NCBI GenBank assembly: GCA_036897095.1
Contig: JAYMSP010002183.1
Coordinates: 1 to 25,731, forward strand
Direction: 5' to 3'
DNA from: Plantago elongata
Taxonomy: Eukaryota; Streptophyta; Magnoliopsida; Lamiales; Plantaginaceae
DNA length: 25,731 nt
Below the pieces are notes generated by a model. The model was not told where the DNA came from and made no database searches. It worked only from the letters and a program-made list of their open reading frames with translations. This document shows positions 1-9,334 of this stretch, one piece after another (positions within the stretch are counted from its first letter, which is position 1; each line of letters starts with the position of its first letter). Made by a program: the position numbers and the translations under genes.

Positions 1-161
1 TTTATTCGGTACGTTCGAATTTTCGATTTTAGCGTCGAATCCACTCGACATTAAAATACAAAAATTATTCTAAATTCACTACGAAAATTTTCAACTCGTA
101 TGACGTCGGAAAATAATATTTTATTGCGGTTTAAATTCGGAGAGAATTTACGGACCTTACA
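1..161 (-). mobile_element. Probable partial LTR end (Ty3/gypsy-like) entering from the left edge
   Basis: The stretch ends in GGACCTTACA at 152-161. Read on the minus strand this is a TGTAAGGTCC start, the same kind of terminus as the solo LTR at 5166-6867 (TGTAAGAGCC on its minus strand). The inner sequence has the same CG-dotted, AT-rich character, with words such as GACG and TTCGAA. The rest of the element would lie left of the window. No target duplication or coding part is visible, so this is an inference from terminus and composition only. Confidence 0.4.
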
Positions 162-399
162 GGGTCTCTCGCAATACGGATACTTTATTTATATAGTTTG
201 TTATTTTTATTATCTTTATTTGATCAAACATGTGCTTGTTTATCTACATTATTACATGATTTGTATCGTTTGTTGTTTGTTGAATTACGGTAGTAATTAA
301 TGTATCTATTTTCTTATTTAATGTTTAGTTTGATGTTTTCAAGTTTAAAATAATTTATTATACAATGCTAAAGTATTTATATATCCTAAATATCACTTA

Positions 400-580
400 A
401 AAAATAGGAATATTCGTCGTCCAATTAGTGCGACCCGACGGATAATAATTCAGTTACGCTAATCCATTCGTTCGCGAAGGATAAATTATGTGTCGCTTAT
501 ATCGCGACGAATTTTAAGTTTGACCCTTTTTTTTTATTTTTATTACTTGGTGACGGATAAGTTATTCGTCGCTAATATTG
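400..580. repeat. Cluster of CGTCG / CGACGGATAA motifs, CACTA-like subterminal debris
   Basis: Short motifs recur in both orientations: TTCGTCGTCC near 412, CGACGGATAA near 436, GCGACGAATTT near 505, and an almost perfect palindrome GACGGATAA-G-TTATTCGTC at 552-570. Dense inverted CGACGAA-type words are characteristic of subterminal regions of plant CACTA elements. I see no CACTA terminus or transposase, so the assignment is weak. The rest of 162-800 is AT-rich and shows no gene; the small open frames there look like chance. Confidence 0.3.
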
Positions 581-924
581 ACAGTTTTTTAATTTTAAAA
601 AAATTAATTAATACATATTTTTCGTATTTTACCTATTTAATCAATATAATCCTCGATAATAAATGTAGAGTATATAAAATATTTTAATCAATCATATATC
701 ATTCATAAGTTAACAAACCGTAGATCCAAATAAGTCTTAATTATCCGAACAAATCTAAAGAGAATATATATGAAGGTACATCGGTATGTTTAACGCCTTT
801 TTCTACAAAAAGAAGATTAATGGTTTTAGGGTTACCATGATTTTACCAGGATATACACGCGCGGTAGGTAGGTCCATTGTCATATATCCAGGTATCTTGT
901 TTCTTAACCCTAGCAAGGACGTGC

Positions 925-938
925 CTCTATATATACTC
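925..938 (+). promoter_or_regulatory. TATA-like element upstream of the hairpin locus
   Basis: The text CTCTATATATACTC has a good TATA core at 929-935. A transcription start would be expected near 960. The region 820-1160 around it encodes no recognisable protein. It is proposed as the promoter of the transcript carrying the candidate exon at 1162-1204 and the hairpins at 1621-2312, but nothing in the sequence proves the link. Confidence 0.3.
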
Positions 939-1161
939 CCATATCTATGAACGCCGTTCATTTTCAAATCAACATAAAATGAAATAGTAATCCATTTATC
1001 ATGCTCACCAATCATCACAACTTTGTGATGTTGATCAGCAGTGAACCTTTTTAATCTTTTATTACTCTATACTGCTCCTTTCATTTTTATTAGAATGTTT
1101 TTCTCAATTATCTTGTTTTGATTTCTTAATGAACGTCCTGATTTCTGATAAATTCTTGCAG

Positions 1162-1204
1162 AATTCGACTAGAAATGTTGTTTCGATCGGATCTGGTTTC
1201 AAAG
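1162..1204 (+). other. Candidate 43-nt non-coding exon
   Basis: A short segment is bounded by a strong acceptor, TTCTTGCAG (ends 1161), and a donor, AAAG|GTATGG (from 1205). It is not part of a long open frame, so if used it would be a leader exon or part of a non-coding transcript. It lies between the TATA-like element and the hairpin array on the same strand. The upstream donor could not be fixed with confidence. 1205-1610 shows no other feature. Confidence 0.3.
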
Positions 1205-1620
1205 GTATGGATTGTATGGATTAATTTTCTTACTCCCTTTGAGTTTTCACCGGTTACTCTTAGATAAGGTGTACAAGTAGGTTTTAATTAAAAATCACTT
1301 CTATTTTCTTTGTGATTTTTGTTCAGTTTTGCTTGATAACATCCAGAATCTATTAGGTGAAATGAATTGGTGAAGATCTAGTTGGTAAATTTAGAAAGTA
1401 GAAAGATTCAAATGGTAAGAGATTAGCTTAATTTATGGCACTTTATATGTAACAAAATGCATATATAAGTCATCGACATCTCTTCAAATTTTGTTGATTT
1501 GTGAGTCGAAATTATGCACAGGCTTTGTTTTTGTCACTTGGTGTACGATTAGACCCATGCTATCACTGTATATCATAATTGGATTGCAACCTGTTTTTCT
1601 TCTTCCTTTTTGTGAAGAGA

Positions 1621-1730
1621 CCGATAGAGTCGAATGAGCTGACCAGCGGTTTTCATTTCATACTCATGCATTCATCATAAGAATCCAGTTTGAAATGAAA
1701 GTTGCTTGTTGTCTCGTTTGTCTGTATGAG
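1621..1730 (+). ncRNA. MicroRNA-like hairpin, copy 1
   Basis: Bases 1629-1660 fold on 1691-1722. Of 32 positions, 22 are Watson-Crick pairs, 7 are G:U and only 3 are mismatched (stem positions 2, 11 and 16). A loop of about 30 nt and a shorter, weaker basal extension complete a hairpin of about 105 nt. All seven non-canonical pairs are G:U in plus-strand RNA; none is the A:C type that would be G:U on the minus strand. The stem and size suit a plant MIRNA precursor. I do not recognise the arms as a known family. The alternative is a tandemly duplicated foldback transposon. Confidence 0.55.
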
Positions 1731-1827
1731 TTTTTTGGTATGAAAAAGAAAAGGAAAAAGAACCACACCAGTTCTTGTAGGTTATAGTAGACGTTTGACT
1801 TCTTTATAATTAATTTTGTGAAGAGAC

Positions 1828-1932
1828 TATAGAGTCAAACGAGCTGGCCAGCGATTTTCATTTCACACTCGTGCATTATAAAGAAAATTCGATTTGGAAT
1901 GAAAGTCGTTTGCCACCTCGTTTGTCTCTATG
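1828..1932 (+). ncRNA. MicroRNA-like hairpin, copy 2 (best paired)
   Basis: Bases 1834-1865 pair with 1895-1926: 26 Watson-Crick pairs, 3 G:U and 3 mismatches. The mismatches sit at stem positions 2, 11 and 16, exactly as in copy 1. Six more basal pairs extend the stem to 1828/1932, giving 38 positions with three mismatches. It lies 206 bp after copy 1 and shares the flanking GTGAAGAGA and spacer text, so the two arose by tandem duplication. A 21-nt small RNA could come from either arm; the sequence alone does not say which. An open frame starting at 1899 overlaps it and copy 3 and is taken as a shadow. Confidence 0.6.
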
Positions 1933-2016
1933 CGTTTCTTTGTATGAGAAGTTGGAAAAAACACTTCGCATATAATGGAAGTCATTTAACTTCTTCAAAG
2001 TTAATTTTCATGAAGA

Positions 2017-2136
2017 GACTTATAGAATCAAACGATCAAGCCAACAATTTTCATTTCATACTCAGTGCATTCATAATGAGAATCCAATTTAAAATGAAAA
2101 TTGAAAGTCATTTGCCATTTCATTTGTCTCTACGAG
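2017..2136 (+). ncRNA. Decayed hairpin, copy 3
   Basis: This is the third tandem unit, 192 bp after copy 2. Arms 2027-2058 and about 2097-2128 still pair, with the central TTTTCA block and the basal part intact. The stem has many more mismatches, including several A:C pairs, and an insertion on the 3' side repeats AAAATGAAAATTGAAAG. The plus-strand wobble bias of copies 1 and 2 is absent, so it looks released from constraint. Confidence 0.4.
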
Positions 2137-2245
2137 TATTTTTTCTATGAAAAGTTCGGAACAAAAACTTTGAGGACATTGAAGTTGTTTAACTTCTATG
2201 GAGAAAATTCCGCTATTTATGTGAATCTCAATTTTCGAATCAGGG

Positions 2246-2312
2246 TCTAATGAGTTGAAGAGTGACTATCATTTTACACCGAATATAATATGGAAGTTGC
2301 TTATGTAACAAT
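2246..2312 (+). repeat. Remnant of a fourth hairpin unit
   Basis: The text GGTCTAATGAGTTGAAGAG followed by ATCATTTTA resembles the 5' arm of copy 1. ATGGAAGTTGCTTAT near 2290 resembles its 3' arm. The preceding spacer (GTTGTTTAACTTCT near 2184) matches the spacers before copies 2 and 3. The arms no longer form a convincing stem. Confidence 0.35.
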
Positions 2313-2331
2313 ACAAAAATTTGTAATATGA

Positions 2332-3251
2332 ATTTAGACGTTTTAAAATGAATCGATCAGCAAAACGTAGTTCGTAAAGTATCAACTGTTGGCCCAATTA
2401 TTTCATCTTCATCATTCGATCCAATATCCAATTGTTAGCCCCTTACTTATGAAGTAAGCCCATTTTATTTTACAAGTCCATTTATTACCTAAACCTTGTT
2501 CTCTTCAAAGAAACCCTTAGCCAAATACACAATTTTCGCTTACTAATTCTACCAGACGAAGTCATATTCAAAACTTGTTTCATGATTCATTAATCTTCGA
2601 ATAGATCTGAAATTTTGATAGAAGATTGTTAACAAAGTTAATAAAGCTGTCCAAATATTCACTGAACGGATCTTCATTTTGATGTGTGAGCTAGCCATAA
2701 TTTAATGTCAAACAAAGGTTGATTTTGAAACCTTTTGTTTGCTCCTCTTGTTGAATCCTCAAAACAAGTTTTCCTTGGACTTGCATTACAATTAAATATA
2801 ATACACAACCAATTATTGTGATGTAATCCTAGGGGAACTTGGCTTGAGGATTTAACGAGAGGGGCAAACAAACGGCTTCAAAATCAGGCTCTGTTCGACA
2901 TTGAATTCTGACTGATTCACACATTAAAATGCAGATTCGTCGAGTGAATATTTAGACAGGTCTATTAAAAATCTCCTACAAAAATTTCAGTTCGATCCGA
3001 CGATTCACGAATCATGAAACAGTTTTTGAATATGACTGTGTCTGGCAGAATTTTGTGAGTGAGAATAGTGTATTTGGATAAGGGTTTCTTTGAAGAGACT
3101 AAGTTTAGGTAAGAAATGGACTTGTAAAATAAAATGTGCTTGGTCTTGATAACTAATGGATTAAGATTGAATAATAAAGATAAAACAATTTGGCCAACGA
3201 CTAACGAACTACAATTTGACGATCAGTTCGTTTTAAAACTTCGTCTAAACT
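2332..3251. repeat. Large imperfect inverted repeat, arms of about 460 bp
   Basis: The left arm runs from about 2332 (AATTTAGACG) to about 2797. It reads nearly the same as the reverse complement of about 2812-3251. Matched landmarks include ATTTTATTTTACAAGTCCAT (about 2463 and 3113), TCTTCAAAGAAACCCTTA, GTCATATTCAAAA, TTTCATGATTC and AATATTCACT. The loop is only about 15 nt. Arms are diverged, by eye roughly three quarters alike. No coding capacity is apparent; the minus-strand frame at 2674-2871 spans the loop and is a shadow. The arms could be a head-to-head duplicated LTR-like sequence. A transcript would form a long double-stranded RNA. Confidence 0.85.
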
Positions 3252-3265
3252 TTCGTTGTTATAAT

Positions 3266-4168
3266 TTATGTCTGAATGAGTTTATTTGTGAAAAGAAAGA
3301 AAATTCACCTTGCTGAGTTGCTAAAAAGAAATTATAGATAGGGCTTCTTATTGACATTCTTAGCTAGACTTGTGTTGGTGAAGAATCCTAATCGCGGTAG
3401 GATGAGAAATATTGGAGTCTAATGATATGTTATTTATGCAATCTCATTTCATTTTCTCCCATTCCTCCGAGTTTTCTTATGGAAGCGTTAATAAATGGAT
3501 AGCACAAACTTTTTCTTAATGTAAAAATCAACTTTATAAAAATCAACTTTATTTCACTCATTGTTATGATGACAATTGGGGGTATTTATAATTTCAATAT
3601 TTGATACAATCATCTTCGATGTGCTTAAAGCTTATTCGATTGTTCTGATTCATTTGCTAGTTTCTGTCGTGTAAAAATTCTAATTTTTCATTTTCTCCGA
3701 ATGGATTTTTTTTACAAATTGAATCATCACCATATGATTTTCACGTGCCGACATGCACCCATTTTCTTGAAACTATGTTAAGTTTTGAAATTTTCAAGTG
3801 TTTAAATTGGATAGTTCACTTTTCACATCTATAAAATCTTAACAGAAAATTATTCAAGTCATTTAAGGAGGTGATATGTCATTATGTGGAATTGATGAGA
3901 TTTCTATTGGTTGAATTTTGTCTACTTGGCAGCATAACTAATTTTTTTTGTCTGGAAATATTCTATTCAAACGTAAGTTATGTTTTGAGTGTAAATAAAG
4001 TGCAGATCATCTATTTTTCGCAAATTTATATGTTACTCTCATATTGAGTAATAATTATTAATTAAATATCAGCTTAATCTAAATTCATGTTTTCCAATTT
4101 TCATCCATTTCGTTTATAATGTCTTCTTTTGTTACCTCATTTCTCGATGCTTTTATATCCGATTATCT
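3266..4168. other. Intergenic, no gene seen
   Basis: The stretch is AT-rich without a convincing coding region on either strand. A 15-bp direct duplication, AAAAATCAACTTTAT, occurs near 3523-3552. Nothing else stands out. Confidence 0.6.
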
Positions 4169-4170
4169 AC

Positions 4171-4368
4171 ATTGTAATTGAAAAATTATTACCTAAATCA
4201 AGTTTACCATTATTTCATAGACTATGTGGTGAAGAATGATCCACATCATTAATTTAATGTGCATCCCATATTTGCATGTTTATGTAGAGTAATAAGGAGC
4301 ATTCTCCACCACATGATCCATGAAATAAATTGTAGATCTGGTTTATATAATAATTTTTCATTGTAACT
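4171..4368. mobile_element. MITE-like palindromic element
   Basis: Long imperfect terminal inverted repeats of about 70 bp flank a core of about 55 bp. The left arm has GAAAAATTATT near 4180 and ACTATGTGGTGAAGAATG at 4221-4238. The right arm read in reverse has GAAAAATTATT and ATCATGTGGTGGAGAATG. No coding capacity is present. The palindrome and size of about 190 bp fit a MITE. The superfamily is not determined because no clear target duplication was found. The flanking 4369-5050 is AT-rich with no gene. Confidence 0.65.
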
Positions 4369-5165
4369 TATTAAACTAACTCAATTTATCAATTTAGACT
4401 TTTAAAAATTCTTTTTCCATAATTCTGTTTGAGATTATGAAATTATAACATGTGCTTTCTTTATCCTATTTTGCAAAGTGTAACATGTAATAGAGTAGTC
4501 TTACCCAGAACTTTAAGTGTTTGTATTATAATGGATTTATAGCTGAAAATTTAACAAAATATTAATTGAATTATTAAAATTTATCTTTAGTATAGAATAA
4601 AAAAAATTAAAGAAGAATTGCAATAGGTTTGTAGCATTCTCTCAATTAAACATGGACCAATTTATGCATGTCCATTAAAATTCTAAGATAAATATGAAAT
4701 TTTAGGAGACTCAAAATGCCTCTCATTTCTGATGGGAAATATAACGTATTAAAACTATTATTGAATAAAATGAAAAATAAATTATTTGTTTCATTCCGCT
4801 ACCTTTCACATTGATGATGGAAACTACAATTTCAGTCGAAATTATGTTTGATTTTAAATCATGCAAAATGATTTTACAATGATCCTCATTCTACTAAATA
4901 AAAGTAGTAAGGCTTTGTTCTCTTGACTGACATGAATGGATCTAGACTAAACATATTTAAAATGAAATGAATATTTAAGGTATGGGCTCAAGACCTATAC
5001 TAATAATTAGAATGTGCTTTAGTACGGTTTAAATAAAGGAGACCACCTAATTAAAAGAAGAATCCTAAGTTCAACCTATGTTACATGATAGTCCAGATCA
5101 AACTTCCATTTCATCAACAACCACCTCAATTGATAAGTGATTTGCTAGAAAATAGACACATGAAG

Positions 5166-6867
5166 TGTAAGACCCCGGTCTAGTTCGAACGTCAAGGAAT
5201 ATGCCGACTTCCAAATATATCGATATATCAAAAGTATTATTTAGTATATACCCAAATGTAAGTCACAATTCGATAACAAAACACACACATCTAACAAGTT
5301 GCAGCGGTACAATGCGTACGAACTGTCTGATAGCCTATCTACCCGGACCTCTCCTCGTGCTCTTGTCCTGGAAAAAGCATTATTAAAACAAGGGAGTGTC
5401 AGTCATACGACTCAGTGAGGATAATCAAGCATGCATGAATATGAGTATGAACATAATCAGTGTAGCAAACCACCACGTCACGCTAATCAAGCACTTTTTA
5501 AAACACGGGGGAAACCGAAACAATTAATCACGTTCAGGATCTTAGCACATGAAAGGTGCCAGATTTACAGTACTAAACAATAGTTGTCTTGGGCTAGACC
5601 AAACTGATCAGGTATTGGTCAACAAGGGGGGGTCGCGATCTCCAGGGAGTTGCATAAATGATGGACAACGACCCACCGCAACATAAAAAGGACTGTTTGA
5701 ATAGTCCACAAGTGAACACGAGCCCGAATACAAGTGCTGCAAGGTACATACCCCAGCTTCAAGATGTCGACAGTGTCGACCACGATGGTTTCCCCATTGT
5801 TTTCAGAAAACAAGTAGTGTGTGGTTGCTTTCAAAATCATTTTCGTGCAATGCAGTTCATGTGGAATGACAGGACATGATCGAGATGCAATTTCACGATA
5901 TAACAGAAATAGCAGGATACCAAGTCAGAATCACGATACAATCAGAATTCAGGTTTCAACAGACTCACTATTAACTAAAAAGTCGCAATTAGTACTCAAG
6001 TCGGGTTAGTCAGGATATCGTCGCATAGCCAAAGTAGTTTTAAACAGCTAGCTAAGGAAGCATAAATAAATACTGGAACTTAAGACGAGGAAAGATGTAG
6101 TTTAGCTTTTCCCAGGGCCTGACGTCGAAGCCAGTCATCACTCACCTTCGAAATCTCGCAAATTACGCAACTCCGTATCTCCGAAAACCGCTCGTGCTTG
6201 GCGACACAAGTCCGGCGAGAAGGCGGCGCAGGTGAGAAGTGTCGGGAAAGAGATTGAATTGAGACGAGAAGAGGTTGAGTTGGCAAAGGCTACAACTCGG
6301 TTTCTTCCGTTGTTGGATGGTGCGGTGAAGAAGGGAGGCCGAGCCATCTATTTATAGGTGGAGGCCGGTGGATCTCGCCTACCGTAGCGTGTTCTCCGCC
6401 CTACACGCGGAAATCATGCGGCTTCTCCAAGCCTTCGCCCGCCACGCCCTCCTCCTCTACCGACACGCGTGCGTCATGCACGAAATGGGCGGCTTCCGTG
6501 GCGGTGGTGAAGCAAACTGTGGGCGGAGGGGGAAAAGGCGGAGGAGGCCGATTGGGTTTGAACGGGAAGGGCTGAATTTTGGGGGAAATGAAGAAGATAA
6601 GTGAGGGGTCGTAAATAAATTCCAGAAAAATGCGAAATCGATTCCCGTGCAATACTCAAGTTGAACTTAAGCCATATAAAAATTAAAATAAATATTTTTA
6701 TTTTATTATTTTTATTATTAGTTTATTGCCCGTTAATAATTTCCTAGCGTTTTCGCCCGACGTTTAATTTCTAAAATTGACCCAATATTCACGGTTAAAT
6801 CTTGAATAATAATATTAGTTTTTAAATTAATTTCGAACACGTACCATTTTTTTTTGCGGCTCTTACA
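5166..6867 (-). mobile_element. Solo LTR, probably Ty3/gypsy, inserted in the Helitron
   Basis: The 1702-bp unit begins TGTAAG and ends CTTACA. It is flanked by a perfect 5-bp duplication TGAAG at 5161-5165 and 6868-6872. Removing it with one duplication restores the Helitron reading frame. Transcription would run on the minus strand: a TATAAATA box lies at 6349-6356 (read on minus), followed by a leader-like stretch and a GGTGAGT donor-like site near 6140. No gag, pol, primer-binding site or second LTR is present, so it is a solo LTR left by recombination. Open frames inside it are not genes. The Ty3/gypsy assignment rests on length and termini only. Confidence 0.9.
6349..6356 (-). promoter_or_regulatory. 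TATA box of the solo LTR
   Basis: On the minus strand the sequence CCTATAAATAGATGG is a near-consensus plant TATA box. It sits after a GC-rich U3-like segment (6370-6600) and before a pyrimidine-rich leader. It marks the LTR as oriented right to left. Whether it is still active cannot be told. Confidence 0.6.
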
Positions 6868-7254
6868 TGAAGAGTCTGAGTTTCCTTCAAAACTTACGAG
6901 CATATAACATGATGTTCTCTTTTACTTCGATGGGTGGGGAAAAAGACAAAGAGGTTAACCAAGGCCTGGGTCCTTATTGCTTCAAGATTGTCAATATTTC
7001 TACAAAATTGGCTCTTTGTTGCCAGATGAAAAGGAAGAGCACATTAACATTGAATATTGCAAAGGTGGGGCTTCAATGAACTATTTATTCAAGTACATGT
7101 GTAAGTTAAGATATAGTATATATTTACTATATTTAAGCTAATTTTTTCCCAATTTATTATGTAACTAAGTGTATACCCTTATACTTTTTCGTACGCATGA
7201 CATCATATGACGTCAAGTATTACCAATAATTTTTTCGATTTTACTCATTGCAAA

Positions 7255-7320
7255 ACTATTATCATCATCATCATTCTTATTATTATTATTATTACTATTA
7301 TTATTATTATACTATAATAA
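7255..7320. repeat. TTA/TCA trinucleotide microsatellite
   Basis: A run of ATC repeats passes into an interrupted TTA repeat of about 40 bp. This is ordinary plant microsatellite sequence in an AT-rich region. The rest of 7107-7990 shows no recognisable gene. Confidence 0.9.
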
Positions 7321-7715
7321 TATGTTATTCTTACAAACTTAGAATTTTTTTTTATAAAATAAATTATTTTTTTTCCCAAGCTTATACATACTAATTTTTA
7401 CAATAGTGATCATTTAACAAAATTAATTCATATAAATTCAATAAGCATAGGGTTGTCTCCGGTTTATGTGTGCGGTAATGCTTATATTGATCAACATACC
7501 AAGTTGAAATATGCAACAAGTCTCATAAGTTAATGTTAGAAAGCATACAATAGAGACTAATAGAATATTAATAATCTATAAAGTCGAATAGGTTTTCGCT
7601 TCAATTGTAATGATAAACCCATTCAACAAGATTTACCTATCAATTTTGATAGACGATTTACGATAATATCATCAATTTTACTATGGATTTCTCGTTTTCC
7701 AGTACGAGAGCTGAT

Positions 7716-7748
7716 CACATATTGGTAGTAGGTACTACCAATTATGTG
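7716..7748. repeat. Short palindrome flanked by a CAGTACGA direct repeat
   Basis: ATTGGTAGTA-GG-TACTACCAAT is a perfect 10-bp inverted repeat with a 2-bp spacer, extended outward by CACAT and ATGTG. CAGTACGAGAG (from 7700) and CAGTACGAAAG (from 7761) flank it as direct repeats. No function is assigned. Confidence 0.6.
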
Positions 7749-7996
7749 CAACTTGTGTCCCAGTACGAAAGTTTTACATATCCCATTTGCAACCCCAATC
7801 CTAGTTTAAAGAATTACATATAGGCCCCAAATAGCGTTAGACGTTGTCAGAGTTGAGTTGCTTTTCCGCGAAGATTCCAATGTCCAGTCCAATCAAACGT
7901 ACTTCTTGTAATTTGTTATTATCATCTTCAATTCAGTTTGAACTCAATTTCCAAATTTTATTGTTGGGAAGGATAGTGAAAAGGGAAATTGTTTTG

Positions 7997-8086
7997 GATG
8001 AGATTTTGGTGAAATTGTATTTGGAATGGAATTTAAATTTAGATGAGATTGTGGTGAAATTGTGTTTGGAATGAAATTTAAATGGG
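7997..8086. repeat. 45-bp tandem duplication
   Basis: Two adjacent copies of a unit beginning GATGAGATT start at 7997 and 8042 and differ at a few positions. The open frame spanning them (7844-8074) shows the duplication as repeated LDEI and VKL peptides but resembles nothing known, and is not taken as a gene. Confidence 0.7.
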
Positions 8087-8489
8087 GTATTTGAAGTGTA
8101 TTTTAGATCAAATCATGATCATCGAACTAAATGGAGTCATTTAAATACTTGGACAATCAGCCCCGACAGTTAAGCTAAGCAAAACCAGTAATGAAAGACG
8201 GAGTGTGAATTTCACATTAGAAACATGGAAGAAATTGTGGATGTAGATTAGAGAATCTATCCTAATGGGTTTTTGTTCTACTTGTTTTATGTTGCGTATT
8301 TTGGCTTATGAACTGAATGGTAGATTTATGAATTATGAGATTATGTTGAGTAATATGATTCGCTGAGAGGTTCAGAATGATTCTTGCAGTTTGTTGGTTT
8401 TGTCTTTGTGAATGATAGAATTTTTTAATAAGCAGTATGGTTTGATTTTTCAGCTTAGTAAATGATTTTTCAGGAAGATCATGAAAAGG

Positions 8490-9310
8490 AAGTTTAGTAG
8501 TCTAGTTTTCAGGGATATATGAAAGGAACTATGATTGCTGGGTTGAAAAGTAGCTTATTGATGAAAAAAGATCACCTATTTCATGAAATGCTATAGAATT
8601 TGATCGTTCGTTTTCCATTGAAATTGAAATTTTTGTGTACAAAATATTCGATTTGAGTGGAGATATGTCCGCTCCAGCAATATAACAAACAGGTATCTAA
8701 TTTAATTTTACTGAAGAAAATGGTCTACAGGTTTACAAGTCTACTTTTTTAACCAAAATTTGTTTGTTGCAGGAACTTTCCATGTTATTCATGTGCGGTT
8801 TATATTTTAGTTGGGAAAAAAAGACTTTACTTACTGGAAATTTTGTTTAGTAGTCTGGTTTTTGGAATTGCTTATCCATGGAATTGTATTGCAAAAGCAG
8901 CCTACTCCATGTGAATTATGTTCAGTAGTCTGGTTTTTGGCTGATTATTGGGTGCACTAGTCTGTTTTTTTCAACAAAAAATAGATTATTCCTACAACTT
9001 GGTTTTTAGTAGTCTGGTTTTGCCAACTGAAAAATAGATTATTCCTACAGTTCAGTTTTTAGTAGTCTGGTTTGTCGAAGAGAATGGTCTACTAACTGGA
9101 AATTTTGTTCAGTAGTCTGGTTTTATCAGCAAAACATAGCTTATCCATGTATTTATCTTTGCAGAAGTAGCCTACTGCATGGCAATTCAGTTCAGTTGTC
9201 TGGTTTTTGGTTGATTTTTGGGTTCTTCCTGTAAATGTACTAGTCTGGTTTTTTCAACAAAAACTAGCTTATTCCTACAATTTACTTATAGTTCTGGTTT
9301 TGCCAACCAA
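8490..9310. repeat. Repeat field built on an AGTAGTCTGGTTTT motif
   Basis: About ten copies of AGTAGTCTGGTTTT or close variants occur between 8490 and 9300. A higher-order unit is visible: CTGGAAATTTTGTT starts at 8834 and again at 9096 (262 bp apart). It is followed in both by TTATCCATG, a CAG...AGCCTACT block, a second motif copy, an ACTAGTCTG block and a TTATTCCTACAA block. The field lies directly downstream of the minus-strand gene ending at 9335 and could be part of its 3' region. 8100-8490 shows no gene. Confidence 0.75.
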
Positions 9311-9334
9311 AATTAGTTAATTTCCTGGGTGCTG

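Larger units (their letters stand above)
1611..2312 (+). repeat. Tandem array of about 200-bp units carrying the hairpins
   Basis: The unit starts are marked by GTGAAGAGA at 1611, GTGAAGAGA at 1817 and ATGAAGAGA at 2009, giving periods of 206 and 192 bp. Each unit has a 5' arm, loop, 3' arm and an A/T-rich spacer with a TTTAACTTCT-like or TTTGACTTCT-like motif. Divergence between units is clear, so this is not a recent satellite. Confidence 0.75.
5055..7106 (+). pseudogene. Broken Helitron replicase/helicase fragment, interrupted by a solo LTR
   Basis: Two pieces, 5055-5165 and 6868-7106, join across the inserted LTR into one frame. Joined, they read KKNPKFNLCYM, then LPFHQQPPQLISDLL, then LRAYNMMFSFTSMGG. 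This is the conserved Helitron-like N-terminal region of plant Helitron proteins, rolling-circle replicase/helicases that mobilise Helitron DNA. After about 6988 the frame shifts. The new frame gives YKIGSLLPDE and then HINIEYCKGG...NYLFKYMCK, again Helitron-like, but family members usually have a long stretch between these blocks, so an internal deletion is inferred. A TAA lies directly upstream at 5052-5054. No intact helicase domain follows. It is a dead fragment. Confidence 0.85.

Noticed and set aside
803..1018. 71-codon minus-strand frame
   Set aside because: It overlaps the TATA-like region, has no family resemblance and no splice partners; it looks like chance.
1899..2150. 83-codon plus-strand frame
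   Set aside because: It runs from the 3' arm of hairpin copy 2 through copy 3. Its content is explained by the hairpin repeats, and no homology is recognised.
1611..2312. CRISPR-like or satellite interpretation of the repeat array
   Set aside because: Units are long, diverged and internally palindromic, and the surroundings are plant nuclear DNA; a CRISPR array has short identical repeats with unique spacers.
5619..6659. Several overlapping open frames on both strands
   Set aside because: All lie in the GC-richer part of the solo LTR, are mutually overlapping and lack retroelement protein motifs.
7844..8074. 76-codon frame
   Set aside because: It is produced by a 45-bp tandem duplication; no known domain and no supporting context.
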